64,000 bases of DNA from DASQHY01 sp035602605 (GTDB taxonomy: Bacteria > Acidobacteriota > Terriglobia > Acidiferrales > UBA7541): NCBI GenBank assembly GCA_035602605.1, contig DATNLZ010000140.1, forward strand, positions 1 to 64,000, in the 5' to 3' direction. Of the stretch, positions 26,316 through 34,587 are shown one piece after another. The notes beneath the pieces were generated by a model. It was not told where the DNA came from. It did no database searches and worked only from the letters and a program-made list of their open reading frames with translations. A program made the translations under genes and the position numbers. Position 1 is the first letter of the stretch. Every line of letters starts with the position of its first letter.

Positions 26316-27026
26316 TTGAAAGTTGGGATCTTGGCGGTGCAGGGAGATTATGAAGCGCACGGGGAGATGCTCGCGAGGTTGGGCATCGGGTACTGCTTCG
26401 TTAAGACGTCTGAAGATTTGCAAGGATGCGACGCCTTGATTTTGCCCGGCGGCGAGAGCACAACGCAGCTTCAGTTTTTGCAGGAAGAGGGGCTCATCGC
26501 GGGAATTCGGGCACTCGCCGAGCGCGGCGGCTCGCTCTTCGGCACATGCGCGGGAGCGATTCTGCTGGCGAACGAAGTGCGCAATCCGACGCAGCCATCA
26601 CTGGAATTGCTTGACATTGCGATCACAAGGAATGGGTATGGGCGGCAACTTTCTAGCGAAGTGCGGTTGGGGACAAGTAAACTAGCCGGCCGGGCATCCT
26701 CAGAAATGACAACCCCGGAAACCGCTGTGGCAGGCGCGCCAGCGCCAATGGAAATGGTTTTCATTCGTGCACCGATTATCGAGCGCGTCGGACCTGGTGT
26801 TGAGATTCTCGCGGAATCGGAAGGCAAACCAGTGCTAGTGCGGCAAGGAAAAGTTCTCGCTGCAACGTTCCACCCGGAACTTACGACTGATACGACAGTG
26901 CACGGGGCATTCTTGAAAATAGCGAGTGAACACCAGCAGCGCGCCCAAAGTGCGAACACGACTCCGGACTCACCGAGCAAAAGTGTCAGCAAACAAATTA
27001 CCACACCGCACGAAGTCCTTTTGTAG
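26316..27026 (+). CDS. pdxT: Pyridoxal 5'-phosphate synthase glutaminase subunit PdxT
   Basis: A 236-residue glutamine amidotransferase that feeds ammonia to PdxS. The catalytic Cys is in FGTCAGAIL and His/Glu in FHPELTTDTTVHGAFL; the oxyanion GGESTT motif is present. It is longer than the usual 190-200 residues: an Ala/Thr-rich insert of about 20 residues follows the GYGRQLSSE region, and about 30 extra hydrophilic residues sit at the C-terminus. TTG 26316 matches the family start (KVGILAVQGD) and has GGAG 7 nt upstream; GTG 26292 overlaps pdxS. Confidence 0.92.
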   Translation: MKVGILAVQGDYEAHGEMLARLGIGYCFVKTSEDLQGCDALILPGGESTTQLQFLQEEGLIAGIRALAERGGSLFGTCAGAILLANEVRNPTQPSLELLDIAITRNGYGRQLSSEVRLGTSKLAGRASSEMTTPETAVAGAPAPMEMVFIRAPIIERVGPGVEILAESEGKPVLVRQGKVLAATFHPELTTDTTVHGAFLKIASEHQQRAQSANTTPDSPSKSVSKQITTPHEVLL

Positions 27027-27031
27027 CTTCC

Positions 27032-27478
27032 TTGCAAAAGGCAACCAAGCCGCTGAAAGTTCTTTTCATCTGCTTGGGAAATTCCTGCCGCAGTCAAATG
27101 GCGGAGGCCATTGCCCGGCATGAAGCGCCTGACGTAATCGAGGCTGCCAGCGCCGGGTTTGTGCCTCTCGGATTCATTGCCAAGCGAACTATTTCGACGC
27201 TAGCAGAAAGCGGCATCCCCTGCGGTGGACAAACTTCGAAGGGTATTACTCGGGAGGCCGTAGATGCGTCCGATTTGATAGTGAACATGTGTGGGCGCCC
27301 GCTCCCACCGCTTGCCAGGGGGCATGCGAGAGTAGAGGATTGGGACGTGGACGATCCATATGGCGAAGACGCGGCCATTTATCGCAGAATTTGCAAGGAC
27401 ATCCGGCATTGCGTCAAGGACTTGGCGCAACGAATCAAAGCGGAACTAAAAGAGGAAACAGGTAAGACTGAGATTTGA
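27032..27478 (+). CDS. Low-molecular-weight phosphatase / ArsC-like protein
   Basis: A 148-residue protein of the LMW-PTPase/thioredoxin-type arsenate reductase fold. The phosphate loop C-X5-R is CLGNSCRS near residue 14, and the acid motif is DDPYGED near 110. It begins with TTG 27032, 5 nt after pdxT, and ends just before the DtxR-like gene, so it sits in the same transcript. Arsenate reduction and protein-tyrosine dephosphorylation cannot be separated by sequence alone; the spacing of cysteines (CGG, MCGRP) would allow an ArsC-type relay. Confidence 0.72.
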   Translation: MQKATKPLKVLFICLGNSCRSQMAEAIARHEAPDVIEAASAGFVPLGFIAKRTISTLAESGIPCGGQTSKGITREAVDASDLIVNMCGRPLPPLARGHARVEDWDVDDPYGEDAAIYRRICKDIRHCVKDLAQRIKAELKEETGKTEI

Positions 27479-27489
27479 CGGGAGAGCCA

Positions 27490-28158
27490 GTGCGACGGGA
27501 AAAGACCAGCGTGTCGCGAGAAGATTACCTAAAGGCCATCTGGGAGATGCTTCAGGATGAGCAGGTGCCAATTAGCGCCAGACTCGCCGAAGAACTTGCA
27601 GTGACTCCTCCCGCCGTGACTGCGGCGCTAAAACGCATGACGCGCGACGACTATTTGAGGGTCGAACGCAGCGGACGAATTGCTCTGACGCGCAAGGGTC
27701 GCCAAGTGGCCGAGCACTTGGCACTGCGGCATCAGCTTGCCGAGAAACTTTTGACCGATGTGATTGGTCTCAATTGGGTGAAGGCCCATGACGAAGCTGA
27801 GCGCCTCGAGCATGGAATTTCTCCCGAGGTAGAAAGCCTTCTGCTAAAGCGATTTGGCGCAGGAAGCGTGTGCCCCCATGGAGTACCGTTGCGCGGAGGC
27901 GTCGCCAAGTTGCGCCGGAATGGGGCTGTTTTACTCTCCGAGTTACGTGCCGGGGACTCCTGCGAAGTTCTCTGCATCTATGAGAAAGACACTAACTTTT
28001 TGCAGTTCACCGATGGATTGCAGCTCCGCCCAGGAGCGCGCGTGCGAATTCGCAAACGTGAATACGACGAAACCATGACCGTTATGGTGGCCGGGAAAAC
28101 GATTTACTTAGGCAAGCCCGCAACGTCACGGATTTGGGTGCGCCGTCTTTCGTCCTGA
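27490..28158 (+). CDS. DtxR/MntR-family metal-dependent repressor
   Basis: A 222-residue regulator. Residues 10-70 form a winged helix (SREDYLKAIWEML, LAEELAVTPPAVTAALKRM), then a dimerisation/metal domain (AEHLALRHQLAEKLL, HDEAERLEHGIS, VCPHGVPL), then an SH3/FeoA-like C-terminal domain. Fe2+ or Mn2+ is the expected corepressor. The GTG at 27490 has GGGAGAG upstream and is preferred over TTG 27475. Downstream lies the coxSLMG operon, whose enzyme needs Fe-S clusters, but a regulatory link is only a guess. Confidence 0.82.
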   Translation: MRREKTSVSREDYLKAIWEMLQDEQVPISARLAEELAVTPPAVTAALKRMTRDDYLRVERSGRIALTRKGRQVAEHLALRHQLAEKLLTDVIGLNWVKAHDEAERLEHGISPEVESLLLKRFGAGSVCPHGVPLRGGVAKLRRNGAVLLSELRAGDSCEVLCIYEKDTNFLQFTDGLQLRPGARVRIRKREYDETMTVMVAGKTIYLGKPATSRIWVRRLSS

Positions 28159-28268
28159 ATAAGCGTCTTCTCTCAATAGATAGTTTTCTGAATGAAACTC
28201 GTTTCGCAATACATCTTGTTTCACCGCATACCCACGTACCCGCTAATTCTACCTGTACTTCACTTCAC

Positions 28269-28297
28269 TTGAACTTTTTACCTCGCAGGAGTATGTT
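28269..28297 (+). promoter_or_regulatory. Possible sigma-70 promoter of coxS
   Basis: TTGAAC (28269-28274), a 17-nt spacer, then TATGTT (28292-28297). The match is four of six in each box, with ideal spacing, located 70 nt upstream of coxS in a 208-nt gap. Confidence 0.3.
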
Positions 28298-28366
28298 CCA
28301 TTGCGCTTCTCGCGAAGCTTCCACTCGCAACTTAGTGCTTGCTGCCAGCATCGGAGGTTTACGTTG

Positions 28367-28849
28367 ATGGAAATCCAAGTTCGCGTCAATGGTAAAACGC
28401 ATCAAAACACCGTCCAGCCGCGAGTCTTGCTCGTGCATTATCTGCGCGACTTACTCGGCCTGACTGGGACGCACGTAGGATGCGAGACATCTTTGTGTGG
28501 AGCATGCACCGTTCTCCTTGATGGAAAAGCAGTAAAGTCATGTACGATTCTCGCCGCGCAGGCGAACGGCTCAGAGATCACTACCATCGAAGGCTTGGCC
28601 GGCCAGAACGGAAATGCCGGGCTGCATCCGGTGCAGGAAGGATTCTGGGAAAAGCACGGCTTGCAGTGCGGCTACTGCACACCGGGAATGATTTTGTCGT
28701 CGGTGGCGCTGCTTAACGAGAATCCGAGTCCGAGTGACGCGGAGATCCGCCGTGCGATCAATGGAAATCTTTGTCGCTGCACCGGCTACCAGCACATTGT
28801 CGAGGCCGTTCAATACGCCTCCAAGAAAACAAAAACATCTAAGCGCTAA
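28367..28849 (+). CDS. coxS: Aerobic CO-dehydrogenase-like small subunit (2Fe-2S)
   Basis: A 160-residue iron-sulfur subunit of the xanthine-oxidase/CO-dehydrogenase family. Both [2Fe-2S] sites are complete: plant-type CETSLCGACTVLLDG with a later C, and the C-terminal CGYCTPGM plus CRCTGY pair. It passes electrons from the molybdenum cofactor subunit to the FAD subunit. ATG 28367 starts the family sequence MEIQVRVNG. It is first of the coxS-L-M-G order, typical of the form II group. Confidence 0.9.
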   Translation: MEIQVRVNGKTHQNTVQPRVLLVHYLRDLLGLTGTHVGCETSLCGACTVLLDGKAVKSCTILAAQANGSEITTIEGLAGQNGNAGLHPVQEGFWEKHGLQCGYCTPGMILSSVALLNENPSPSDAEIRRAINGNLCRCTGYQHIVEAVQYASKKTKTSKR

Positions 28850-28961
28850 CGCGATAGCGTGGACTCAGTAATGCGGGGAAGAGTCCACGAAACGGTCCGC
28901 GAGGCATCACAAGAATTGTCAGATCACAGGCATAGCATGCAGCCCATTACGGAGGAGTATC

Positions 28962-31343
28962 ATGGCCACAACGACGGCGTCCGGATACGTTGGCAGAGCG
29001 CTCAAGCGTAAAGAGGATCCGCGCCTCATTCAAGGGCTCGGACACTACGTTGATGATTTGCGTATGCCGGAAATGCATCATGCCATGTTTGTGCGCAGTC
29101 CTTACGCTCATGCGCGAATCCGCTCAGTAGACGTAAGCAAGGCGCAAAGCGCGCCGGGCGTTGTCCTCGCCCTGACTGGTAAAGATACAAAAGGTGTAAT
29201 TGGTGCGGTGCCATGCGCGGCAGTGATTCCGGATATGAAGCAAGCAACGCGGCCGGTCCTGGCCGTCGACAAAGTTCGATTTGCCGGCGAGGCCGTCGCG
29301 CTGATCGTTGCCACCGACAGCTATGCGGCGCGTGACGCAGTGGATTTGGTCGAAGTGGAATATGAACCGTTGACGGCGGTGGTCAATCCCGAGAAAGCAG
29401 TCGCCAATGGCTCGCCAGTGCTGTTCGACCAATACAAGGACAACGTCGCCTACCGCTGGGAGCTCGAAGGTGGCGACTTGAAAAAAGCCTTTGCGGAAGC
29501 CGACACCGTCGTCAAAGCGCGGCTCATCAACCAGCGCCTGATCCCTGTGGCCATGGAAGGGCGCGGTGTGGTGGCGGATTTCAAGGTCGGTGAAAATCAA
29601 CTCACTGTGTGGTCATCGACGCAGATCCCCCACCTGCTGCGCACGCAGATCGCAGCGATGCTCGGCGCGCCGGAACATTCGGTCCGCGTCGTTACGCCTG
29701 AGGTCGGAGGTGGATTTGGCAGCAAGCTCAATGTTTATCCGGAAGAGGCGCTCATCGCCCATGCTGCGATCCGCCTCGCCAAGCCTGTGAAATGGATTGA
29801 GTCGCGGCGGGAAAATTTTCAAACCGCCATTCACGGGCGCGACCAGATTGACGATATCGAAGTTGCCATCAAGAAAGACGGAAGAATCCTGGGCCTGCGC
29901 GTGCGTGTCATCGCTGATCTCGGTGCCTACTACCAATTGCTCACTCCGTTGATTCCCACGCTTACCGGCCTGATGATGTGCGGCTGCTATAAAATTCCGG
30001 CTGCCCGAATGGAAGTGATTGGCGCGCTAACGAACAAGATGTCGACCGATGCCTATCGCGGCGCAGGCCGCCCGGAAGCAACCTATCTCATCGAGCGCAC
30101 CATGGATTTGGTGGCTGCGGAATTAAAGAAAGATCCTGCTGACGTGCGCCGCCTGAATTTCCCGCAACCCAACGAGTTTCCGTACGCGACTCCGACGGGC
30201 GTGATCTATGACAGCGCCGACTATCAAAAGTGTCTAGACGTTGCGTTGAAACAATCCGACTACAAAAAGTTGCGCCAGGAGCAAGCCGCGGCGCGCAAGG
30301 AAGGCCGGCTAATCGGAATCGGGCTCTCCACGTATGTGGAGATCTGCGCGATGGGTCCATCGAGCGCAATGCCAGCCGGCGGGTGGGAAAGTGGGACGGT
30401 GCGCATCGAACCGACAGGCAAGGTAAATATCCTCACCGGCTCCTCGCCTCACGGGCAGGGCCAGGAAACCACCTTCGCGCAAATCGGTGCTGACGTACTC
30501 GGCCTCGAGCCGAATGACATTCGCGTCGTTCATGGCGACACAGAATCGGTGCCCTATGGCATCGGAACCTTTGGGAGTCGCGCAACCGCAGTGGGCGGCA
30601 CCGCAGCTTACAAATCGCTTGTGAAGGTGCGCGACAAACTTGCGCAGATTGCCGGTTTCCTTATGAAGGAAGATCCCAGCAAGTTGGTATTCGTCGGCAA
30701 GAAGATTTGTGTCCAGGGAAACGGCAAGAAGTCGATGAGCTTCGGCGAAGCGGTCGGCGCGGCATATTCCGCAAAATCGCTGCCGCCGAACGTCGAGCCC
30801 GGACTCGATGCGACCACTTTTTTCGAGCCTACCAATTTTACGTTTCCATTTGGCGCGCATGTCTGCGTCGTCGAAGTCGACGCGGAAACCGGTGACGTAA
30901 CGCTGAAAAAATATCTTGCCGTTGACGATTGCGGCAACGTGATCAACCCGCTTCTCGTAGAAGGCCAGGTGCATGGCGGGATCGTCCAGGCAATTGGTCA
31001 AGCGCTCCTCGAGGAAGCGGTCTACGACGACCAGGGCCAGCTCATCACCGGTGAGCTGACGGACTACGCCATTCCGCGTGCTACAGATATTCCTTGGATG
31101 GAAACCGATCGCACCGTGACGCCTTCGCCGGTGAATCCGCTCGGCGTGAAGGGCGTCGGTGAAGCGGGAACGATCGGAGCGACTCCTGCCCTTTGCAACG
31201 CTGTTGTCGACGCGCTTTCGCATCTCGGCATCCGCCACATTGACATGCCCCTCAAGCGCGAGCGTATTTGGCAAATCTTGCAGAAATCGTCGCGCGACGC
31301 AACATCGGCGTCGCCTGCAGCCAAGTCGAGGAGGTCATCATGA
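28962..31343 (+). CDS. coxL: Molybdenum hydroxylase large subunit, form II CoxL type
   Basis: A 793-residue molybdopterin-cytosine-dinucleotide subunit. The active-site loop reads AYRGAGR (about residues 363-369), the form II signature; true form I CO dehydrogenases have AYRCSFR. The catalytic Glu lies in GVGEAGTIG near 733, and MCD-binding segments such as EVGGGFGSK and GSSPHGQGQET are intact. It probably oxidises an organic substrate or, less likely, CO; form II CO activity is debated. An ATGG start at 28962 follows GGAGG. It overlaps coxM by 4 nt. Confidence 0.9.
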   Translation: MATTTASGYVGRALKRKEDPRLIQGLGHYVDDLRMPEMHHAMFVRSPYAHARIRSVDVSKAQSAPGVVLALTGKDTKGVIGAVPCAAVIPDMKQATRPVLAVDKVRFAGEAVALIVATDSYAARDAVDLVEVEYEPLTAVVNPEKAVANGSPVLFDQYKDNVAYRWELEGGDLKKAFAEADTVVKARLINQRLIPVAMEGRGVVADFKVGENQLTVWSSTQIPHLLRTQIAAMLGAPEHSVRVVTPEVGGGFGSKLNVYPEEALIAHAAIRLAKPVKWIESRRENFQTAIHGRDQIDDIEVAIKKDGRILGLRVRVIADLGAYYQLLTPLIPTLTGLMMCGCYKIPAARMEVIGALTNKMSTDAYRGAGRPEATYLIERTMDLVAAELKKDPADVRRLNFPQPNEFPYATPTGVIYDSADYQKCLDVALKQSDYKKLRQEQAAARKEGRLIGIGLSTYVEICAMGPSSAMPAGGWESGTVRIEPTGKVNILTGSSPHGQGQETTFAQIGADVLGLEPNDIRVVHGDTESVPYGIGTFGSRATAVGGTAAYKSLVKVRDKLAQIAGFLMKEDPSKLVFVGKKICVQGNGKKSMSFGEAVGAAYSAKSLPPNVEPGLDATTFFEPTNFTFPFGAHVCVVEVDAETGDVTLKKYLAVDDCGNVINPLLVEGQVHGGIVQAIGQALLEEAVYDDQGQLITGELTDYAIPRATDIPWMETDRTVTPSPVNPLGVKGVGEAGTIGATPALCNAVVDALSHLGIRHIDMPLKRERIWQILQKSSRDATSASPAAKSRRSS

Positions 31344-32290
31344 TTCCCGCGCCCTTTGAGTACGCCGCGCCAAAAACTCTCGAGGAAGCGGTGCGCTTGC
31401 TCCAGCGCCATGGCGATGAAGCCAAGATCTTGGCCGGCGGTCACAGCCTGCTCCCCTTGATGAAGCTTCGTCTTGCGCAGCCGCGTTACGTCATCGACAT
31501 CGGCCGCCTTCGCAGCCTGAGCTACATCCGCGAAGAAGGTGAAACAATTGCCATTGGCGCGTTGACTACACATGCGGAAATCGCTGCGTCGCCGCTTTTG
31601 CGTGCCAGGTGCGCGCTGCTCCCAGAAACCGCGGAAACAATAGGTGATGTGCAAGTTCGCAATCGCGGCACTCTAGGCGGCAGCCTGGCCCACGCCGATC
31701 CTGCCGCGGATTATCCCGCCACCATTCTGGCCCTCGATGCTGAGATGGTGGCCGCGAGCGCAGCGGGCGCTCGCACAATCTCCGCGCGCGATTTCTTTGT
31801 GGATATGCTCACTACGCAGTTGCGTCCCGGCGAAATTCTCAGCCAAATACGTGTACCCATTGTGGCCCCTCGCGTCGGCCTTTCCTATTGCAAGCTGCAT
31901 CAGCCAGCGTCGGGTTTTGCAATTGTTGGGGTAGCCGCGCGGTTGAGCATTAGCAGCGGCAAAATTGATGACGTCGCCGTGGGTATCACAGGTGTTGCTC
32001 CCAAAGCGTATCGCGCAGAAGCAGTCGAGAAACTCTTGCGCGGGAAAACAGTTTCCGACGATTTGCTCGCCGCAGCGGCCGAACATGCTAGTGATGGCGC
32101 AGACCCGCTATCCGATCTGCACGCATCAACCGCTTACCGTCGCGCGATGGCTGCCGTCTTCACCCGAAGGGCGCTCGAAATTGCGTTCTCCCGCGCGACG
32201 TCCGGACCCTCCCTAAAGCCCTCATTGAAAGATGCTGCGGTACCAAGAAAATCCGCCGGATTGCATTCGGCCAAAGGTAAGAAGAAATGA
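31340..32290 (+). CDS. coxM: CO-dehydrogenase-like medium (FAD) subunit
   Basis: A 316-residue FAD-binding subunit. The flavin motifs AGGHSLLP (near residue 34) and TLGGSLAHADPAADYPA (near 110) are both present. It receives electrons from the Fe-S subunit and passes them to the quinone pool. The start overlaps the coxL stop by ATGA, and its own stop overlaps coxG the same way, a tightly coupled operon. The last 25 residues are a basic, low-complexity tail. Confidence 0.9.
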   Translation: MIPAPFEYAAPKTLEEAVRLLQRHGDEAKILAGGHSLLPLMKLRLAQPRYVIDIGRLRSLSYIREEGETIAIGALTTHAEIAASPLLRARCALLPETAETIGDVQVRNRGTLGGSLAHADPAADYPATILALDAEMVAASAAGARTISARDFFVDMLTTQLRPGEILSQIRVPIVAPRVGLSYCKLHQPASGFAIVGVAARLSISSGKIDDVAVGITGVAPKAYRAEAVEKLLRGKTVSDDLLAAAAEHASDGADPLSDLHASTAYRRAMAAVFTRRALEIAFSRATSGPSLKPSLKDAAVPRKSAGLHSAKGKKK

Positions 32291-32769
32291 ATGTTTCGGG
32301 CACAGCTCTGCTGCCGGGAACCCCACAACAAGTCTGGGATTTGTTGACCGCCCCCCAGCGTCTCGTAAAATTGCTCCCAGGCTGTGAGCGCCTCGAACCG
32401 GACGGCCCGGACCGCTACAAAGCGATGATTAAATTTGGTCTCGCCGCGATTTCCGGCAATTATTCCGGTACGCTGCAGCTCACCGATAAGAATCAGCCAA
32501 ATTCATTGCGCTTGAGCATCGAAGGAAAAGGGTTAGCCGGGTTCGTCAAGGGGCAAGGTGAACTGGTGCTGGCACAAACGCCGCCCCGTAGTCCGAGCCA
32601 GAATCAAACCTCGGTCCAAACTCAAACCGAAGTAACTTATACTGGCGAAGCGCAGGTTGGCGGCATGATAGCCTCCGTGGGACAGCGTATGATCGAAGCC
32701 ACCGCAAAAAAAATCATCCAGCAATTTTTCGAGAGCGCCGCCAAAGAGCTCTCGCAAACCGCAAAGTAG
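32287..32769 (+). CDS. coxG: CoxG-like SRPBCC-fold protein
   Basis: A 160-residue member of the CO-dehydrogenase subunit G / polyketide-cyclase-like SRPBCC family: MNVSGTALLPGTPQQVWDLLTAPQRL, LLPGCERLE, and the helix GGMIASVGQRMIEATAKKII. CoxG is reported to help anchor the dehydrogenase to the membrane. It begins by ATGA overlap with coxM and closes the operon. Confidence 0.88.
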   Translation: MNVSGTALLPGTPQQVWDLLTAPQRLVKLLPGCERLEPDGPDRYKAMIKFGLAAISGNYSGTLQLTDKNQPNSLRLSIEGKGLAGFVKGQGELVLAQTPPRSPSQNQTSVQTQTEVTYTGEAQVGGMIASVGQRMIEATAKKIIQQFFESAAKELSQTAK

Positions 32770-32836
32770 AACTGGCTAGCCCCCGCTCTACACATTTCTC
32801 GATGACCCAATCGCTTCAACTCGATAGGATTGCTCC

Positions 32837-33064
32837 ATGCTGAGTACCCTCCGCTATTACTGGATTACCGCGAAAGGATACCGCCTGCGCCCATGGGCCA
32901 GCCCATACCTCCGCTGGCGGATGGAAACATTTTGGGGCGAGGATGCCGCAGACCTCGATCGCAAAAGCTTTTTCAGGTTGCTCTGGCGCGAGCGCACCCG
33001 CCTGCGTCGTTTCCTGCGCTGGTCTACCGAGCGCCGCAAAGCCCAGCGCGCCCGCCAACTTTGA
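32837..33064 (+). CDS. Small basic hypothetical protein (75 aa)
   Basis: A 75-residue protein rich in Arg, Trp and Tyr (WITAKGYRLRPW, SPYLRWRMETFWG), with a very basic C-terminus. The balanced aromatic/basic pattern and the ATG 67 nt after coxG favour a real gene. Family unknown; nucleic-acid or membrane binding would suit the composition but is not shown. Confidence 0.5.
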   Translation: MLSTLRYYWITAKGYRLRPWASPYLRWRMETFWGEDAADLDRKSFFRLLWRERTRLRRFLRWSTERRKAQRARQL

Positions 33065-33084
33065 GGATTTCTCATCCATCCTTC

Positions 33085-33115
33085 TCGACTTCGAGAGAGG
33101 TATCCTCGAAGTTGA
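33085..33115. repeat. 11-bp imperfect inverted repeat (hairpin)
   Basis: TCGACTTCGAG (33085-33095) and CTCGAAGTTGA (33105-33115) pair over 10 of 11 positions around a 9-nt loop. It sits between the small basic ORF and the MFS gene and has no T-run, so it may be an operator, attenuator or a weak transcription end. Confidence 0.45.
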
Positions 33116-33178
33116 AGGAATGCACCGGACTGTGACAAAGTTTCATGTGCAGCAAACTTATTCTTTCGGTGATGCTCA

Positions 33179-34393
33179 ATGAGCAGCATGCTTCGCGAAA
33201 AAGGATTCCGGACGCTGTGGGTCGCCCAGTTCGTCAGCATCTTCGGCGATTTTCTCGCATTATTCGGGGTGATCAGCCTTGTCACGTTCCGCTTGCATGG
33301 CACCGTGATTCAGGTCACCTACCTCACCATCGCCTACATGCTGCCTCTCGCGGTGATTGGCCCTATAGCGGGAGTGTTCGTCGATCGCTTGAATGTAAAA
33401 CGCTTGATGATTTTCAGTGACCTTACTCGCGCGACGCTGGCATTGCTGCTGGCTTTTGTCATCGACATCAGGCAAATGTACGCAATCTTTTTCGCTATCA
33501 GTGTGTTTTCCAGTTTCTTTGGGCCCGCACAGACCGTCACCTTGCGAGCCATCGTTCCCACGGACAAGTTGCTGGGAGCAAATGCGCTCATGTCTCAGGC
33601 TTTTTACCTGGTGCGTATCGTCTCGCCGGCGGTCGCTGGGGCTTTGGTCGCTTGGCTGTCGGAGAAAGTCTGTTTTTACCTCGATGCGGCCAGCTTCTTG
33701 TTTTCGGCAGCGATGCTTTCGACCCTAACCATTTCGAGAGTCGTCCAGCCACTATCAGGAAAAAATAACTTTCGCAAGTTTCTGTCTGACTTTACGGAGG
33801 GGAACCGCTTCATTTTCACGCACAGTTCACTGGCAATGGTCTTTTCCGCCATGATGACTGCGATGTTCATACTGGCCTGTTTCAGCCCACTCATTTCCAT
33901 CTACGTGCGCGACTCACTGTTCGCGGGGTCCTTCCTGTTCGGCGTGATTAGCTCCATGGTGGGCGTGGGACTGATCGCGGGCACGCAACTTGTGCGACGC
34001 GTTGCCGCCAACCATTCCAGTGAGCATGTCGTTGTCGCGGGCTTGGTCGGACTCGGACTGGCCGTCGCTCTGCTAGGCTTATTCCACAACATTGCGATGG
34101 CCGGAGCCGGAACGTTTGGCGTTGGCTTAGCGATCGCTCTGGTAATTGTGCCCGCGCAGACGCTGATGCAGCACGACACGCCGCGCGAGATGCTTGGACG
34201 CGTCAGCAGCAGCTTTATGGCTGTGATCTCCACCGCGCAAGTCCTTGGTATGCTTCTGTCCGGCTACCTTGCGCGAATCCTCGGAATCGCCAATCTCTTT
34301 AAGACCAGCGCCATCGCCGTCCTGGTAATTTCCGCCGCGTTCTACGTAATCGTTCGCGCTCGCGCCGCCACCGCACCCGTTCCCTCATCGTAA
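33179..34393 (+). CDS. MFS transporter (EntS/multidrug-like)
   Basis: A 404-residue, 12-helix permease of the MFS_3/EntS type. The conserved loop between helices 2 and 3 reads GPIAGVFVDRLNVKRLM. The N-terminus MSSMLREKGFRTLWVAQFVSIFGDFLAL is typical. The substrate cannot be assigned. A decayed IS1380-family element lies just after its stop codon. Confidence 0.85.
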   Translation: MSSMLREKGFRTLWVAQFVSIFGDFLALFGVISLVTFRLHGTVIQVTYLTIAYMLPLAVIGPIAGVFVDRLNVKRLMIFSDLTRATLALLLAFVIDIRQMYAIFFAISVFSSFFGPAQTVTLRAIVPTDKLLGANALMSQAFYLVRIVSPAVAGALVAWLSEKVCFYLDAASFLFSAAMLSTLTISRVVQPLSGKNNFRKFLSDFTEGNRFIFTHSSLAMVFSAMMTAMFILACFSPLISIYVRDSLFAGSFLFGVISSMVGVGLIAGTQLVRRVAANHSSEHVVVAGLVGLGLAVALLGLFHNIAMAGAGTFGVGLAIALVIVPAQTLMQHDTPREMLGRVSSSFMAVISTAQVLGMLLSGYLARILGIANLFKTSAIAVLVISAAFYVIVRARAATAPVPSS

Positions 34394-34488
34394 GATGCCC
34401 ATGAGCAACAAACTCATTCTCGGAACAACCTGGATGAGTACTTAAACAAGTCCATTCTCGTTCGGTTCTAACTTCTCTGTCGTGCGCC

Positions 34489-34508
34489 CCTAGCCGGAAT
34501 TTCTCACA
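34489..34508 (+). repeat. Left terminal inverted repeat of the IS1380-family element
   Basis: CCTAGCCGGAATTTCTCACA; its counterpart at 35998-36017 reads, on the opposite strand, CCTAGCCCACATGTCTCACA. The outer 7 and inner 7 positions are identical. Confidence 0.65.
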
Positions 34509-34587
34509 ATAAATAGAAAAAGGCTGTTGCTTCATGGCATAACTCTTTTGTCTAGAAAGAAATTCTGCCAAGAAGGAGAACAGCCTT

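Noticed and set aside
30309..31274. 321-codon minus-strand frame within coxL
   Set aside because: Antisense shadow of a strongly conserved gene.
28962..31343. Form I (true) CO dehydrogenase
   Set aside because: Active-site loop reads AYRGAGR, not AYRCSFR.
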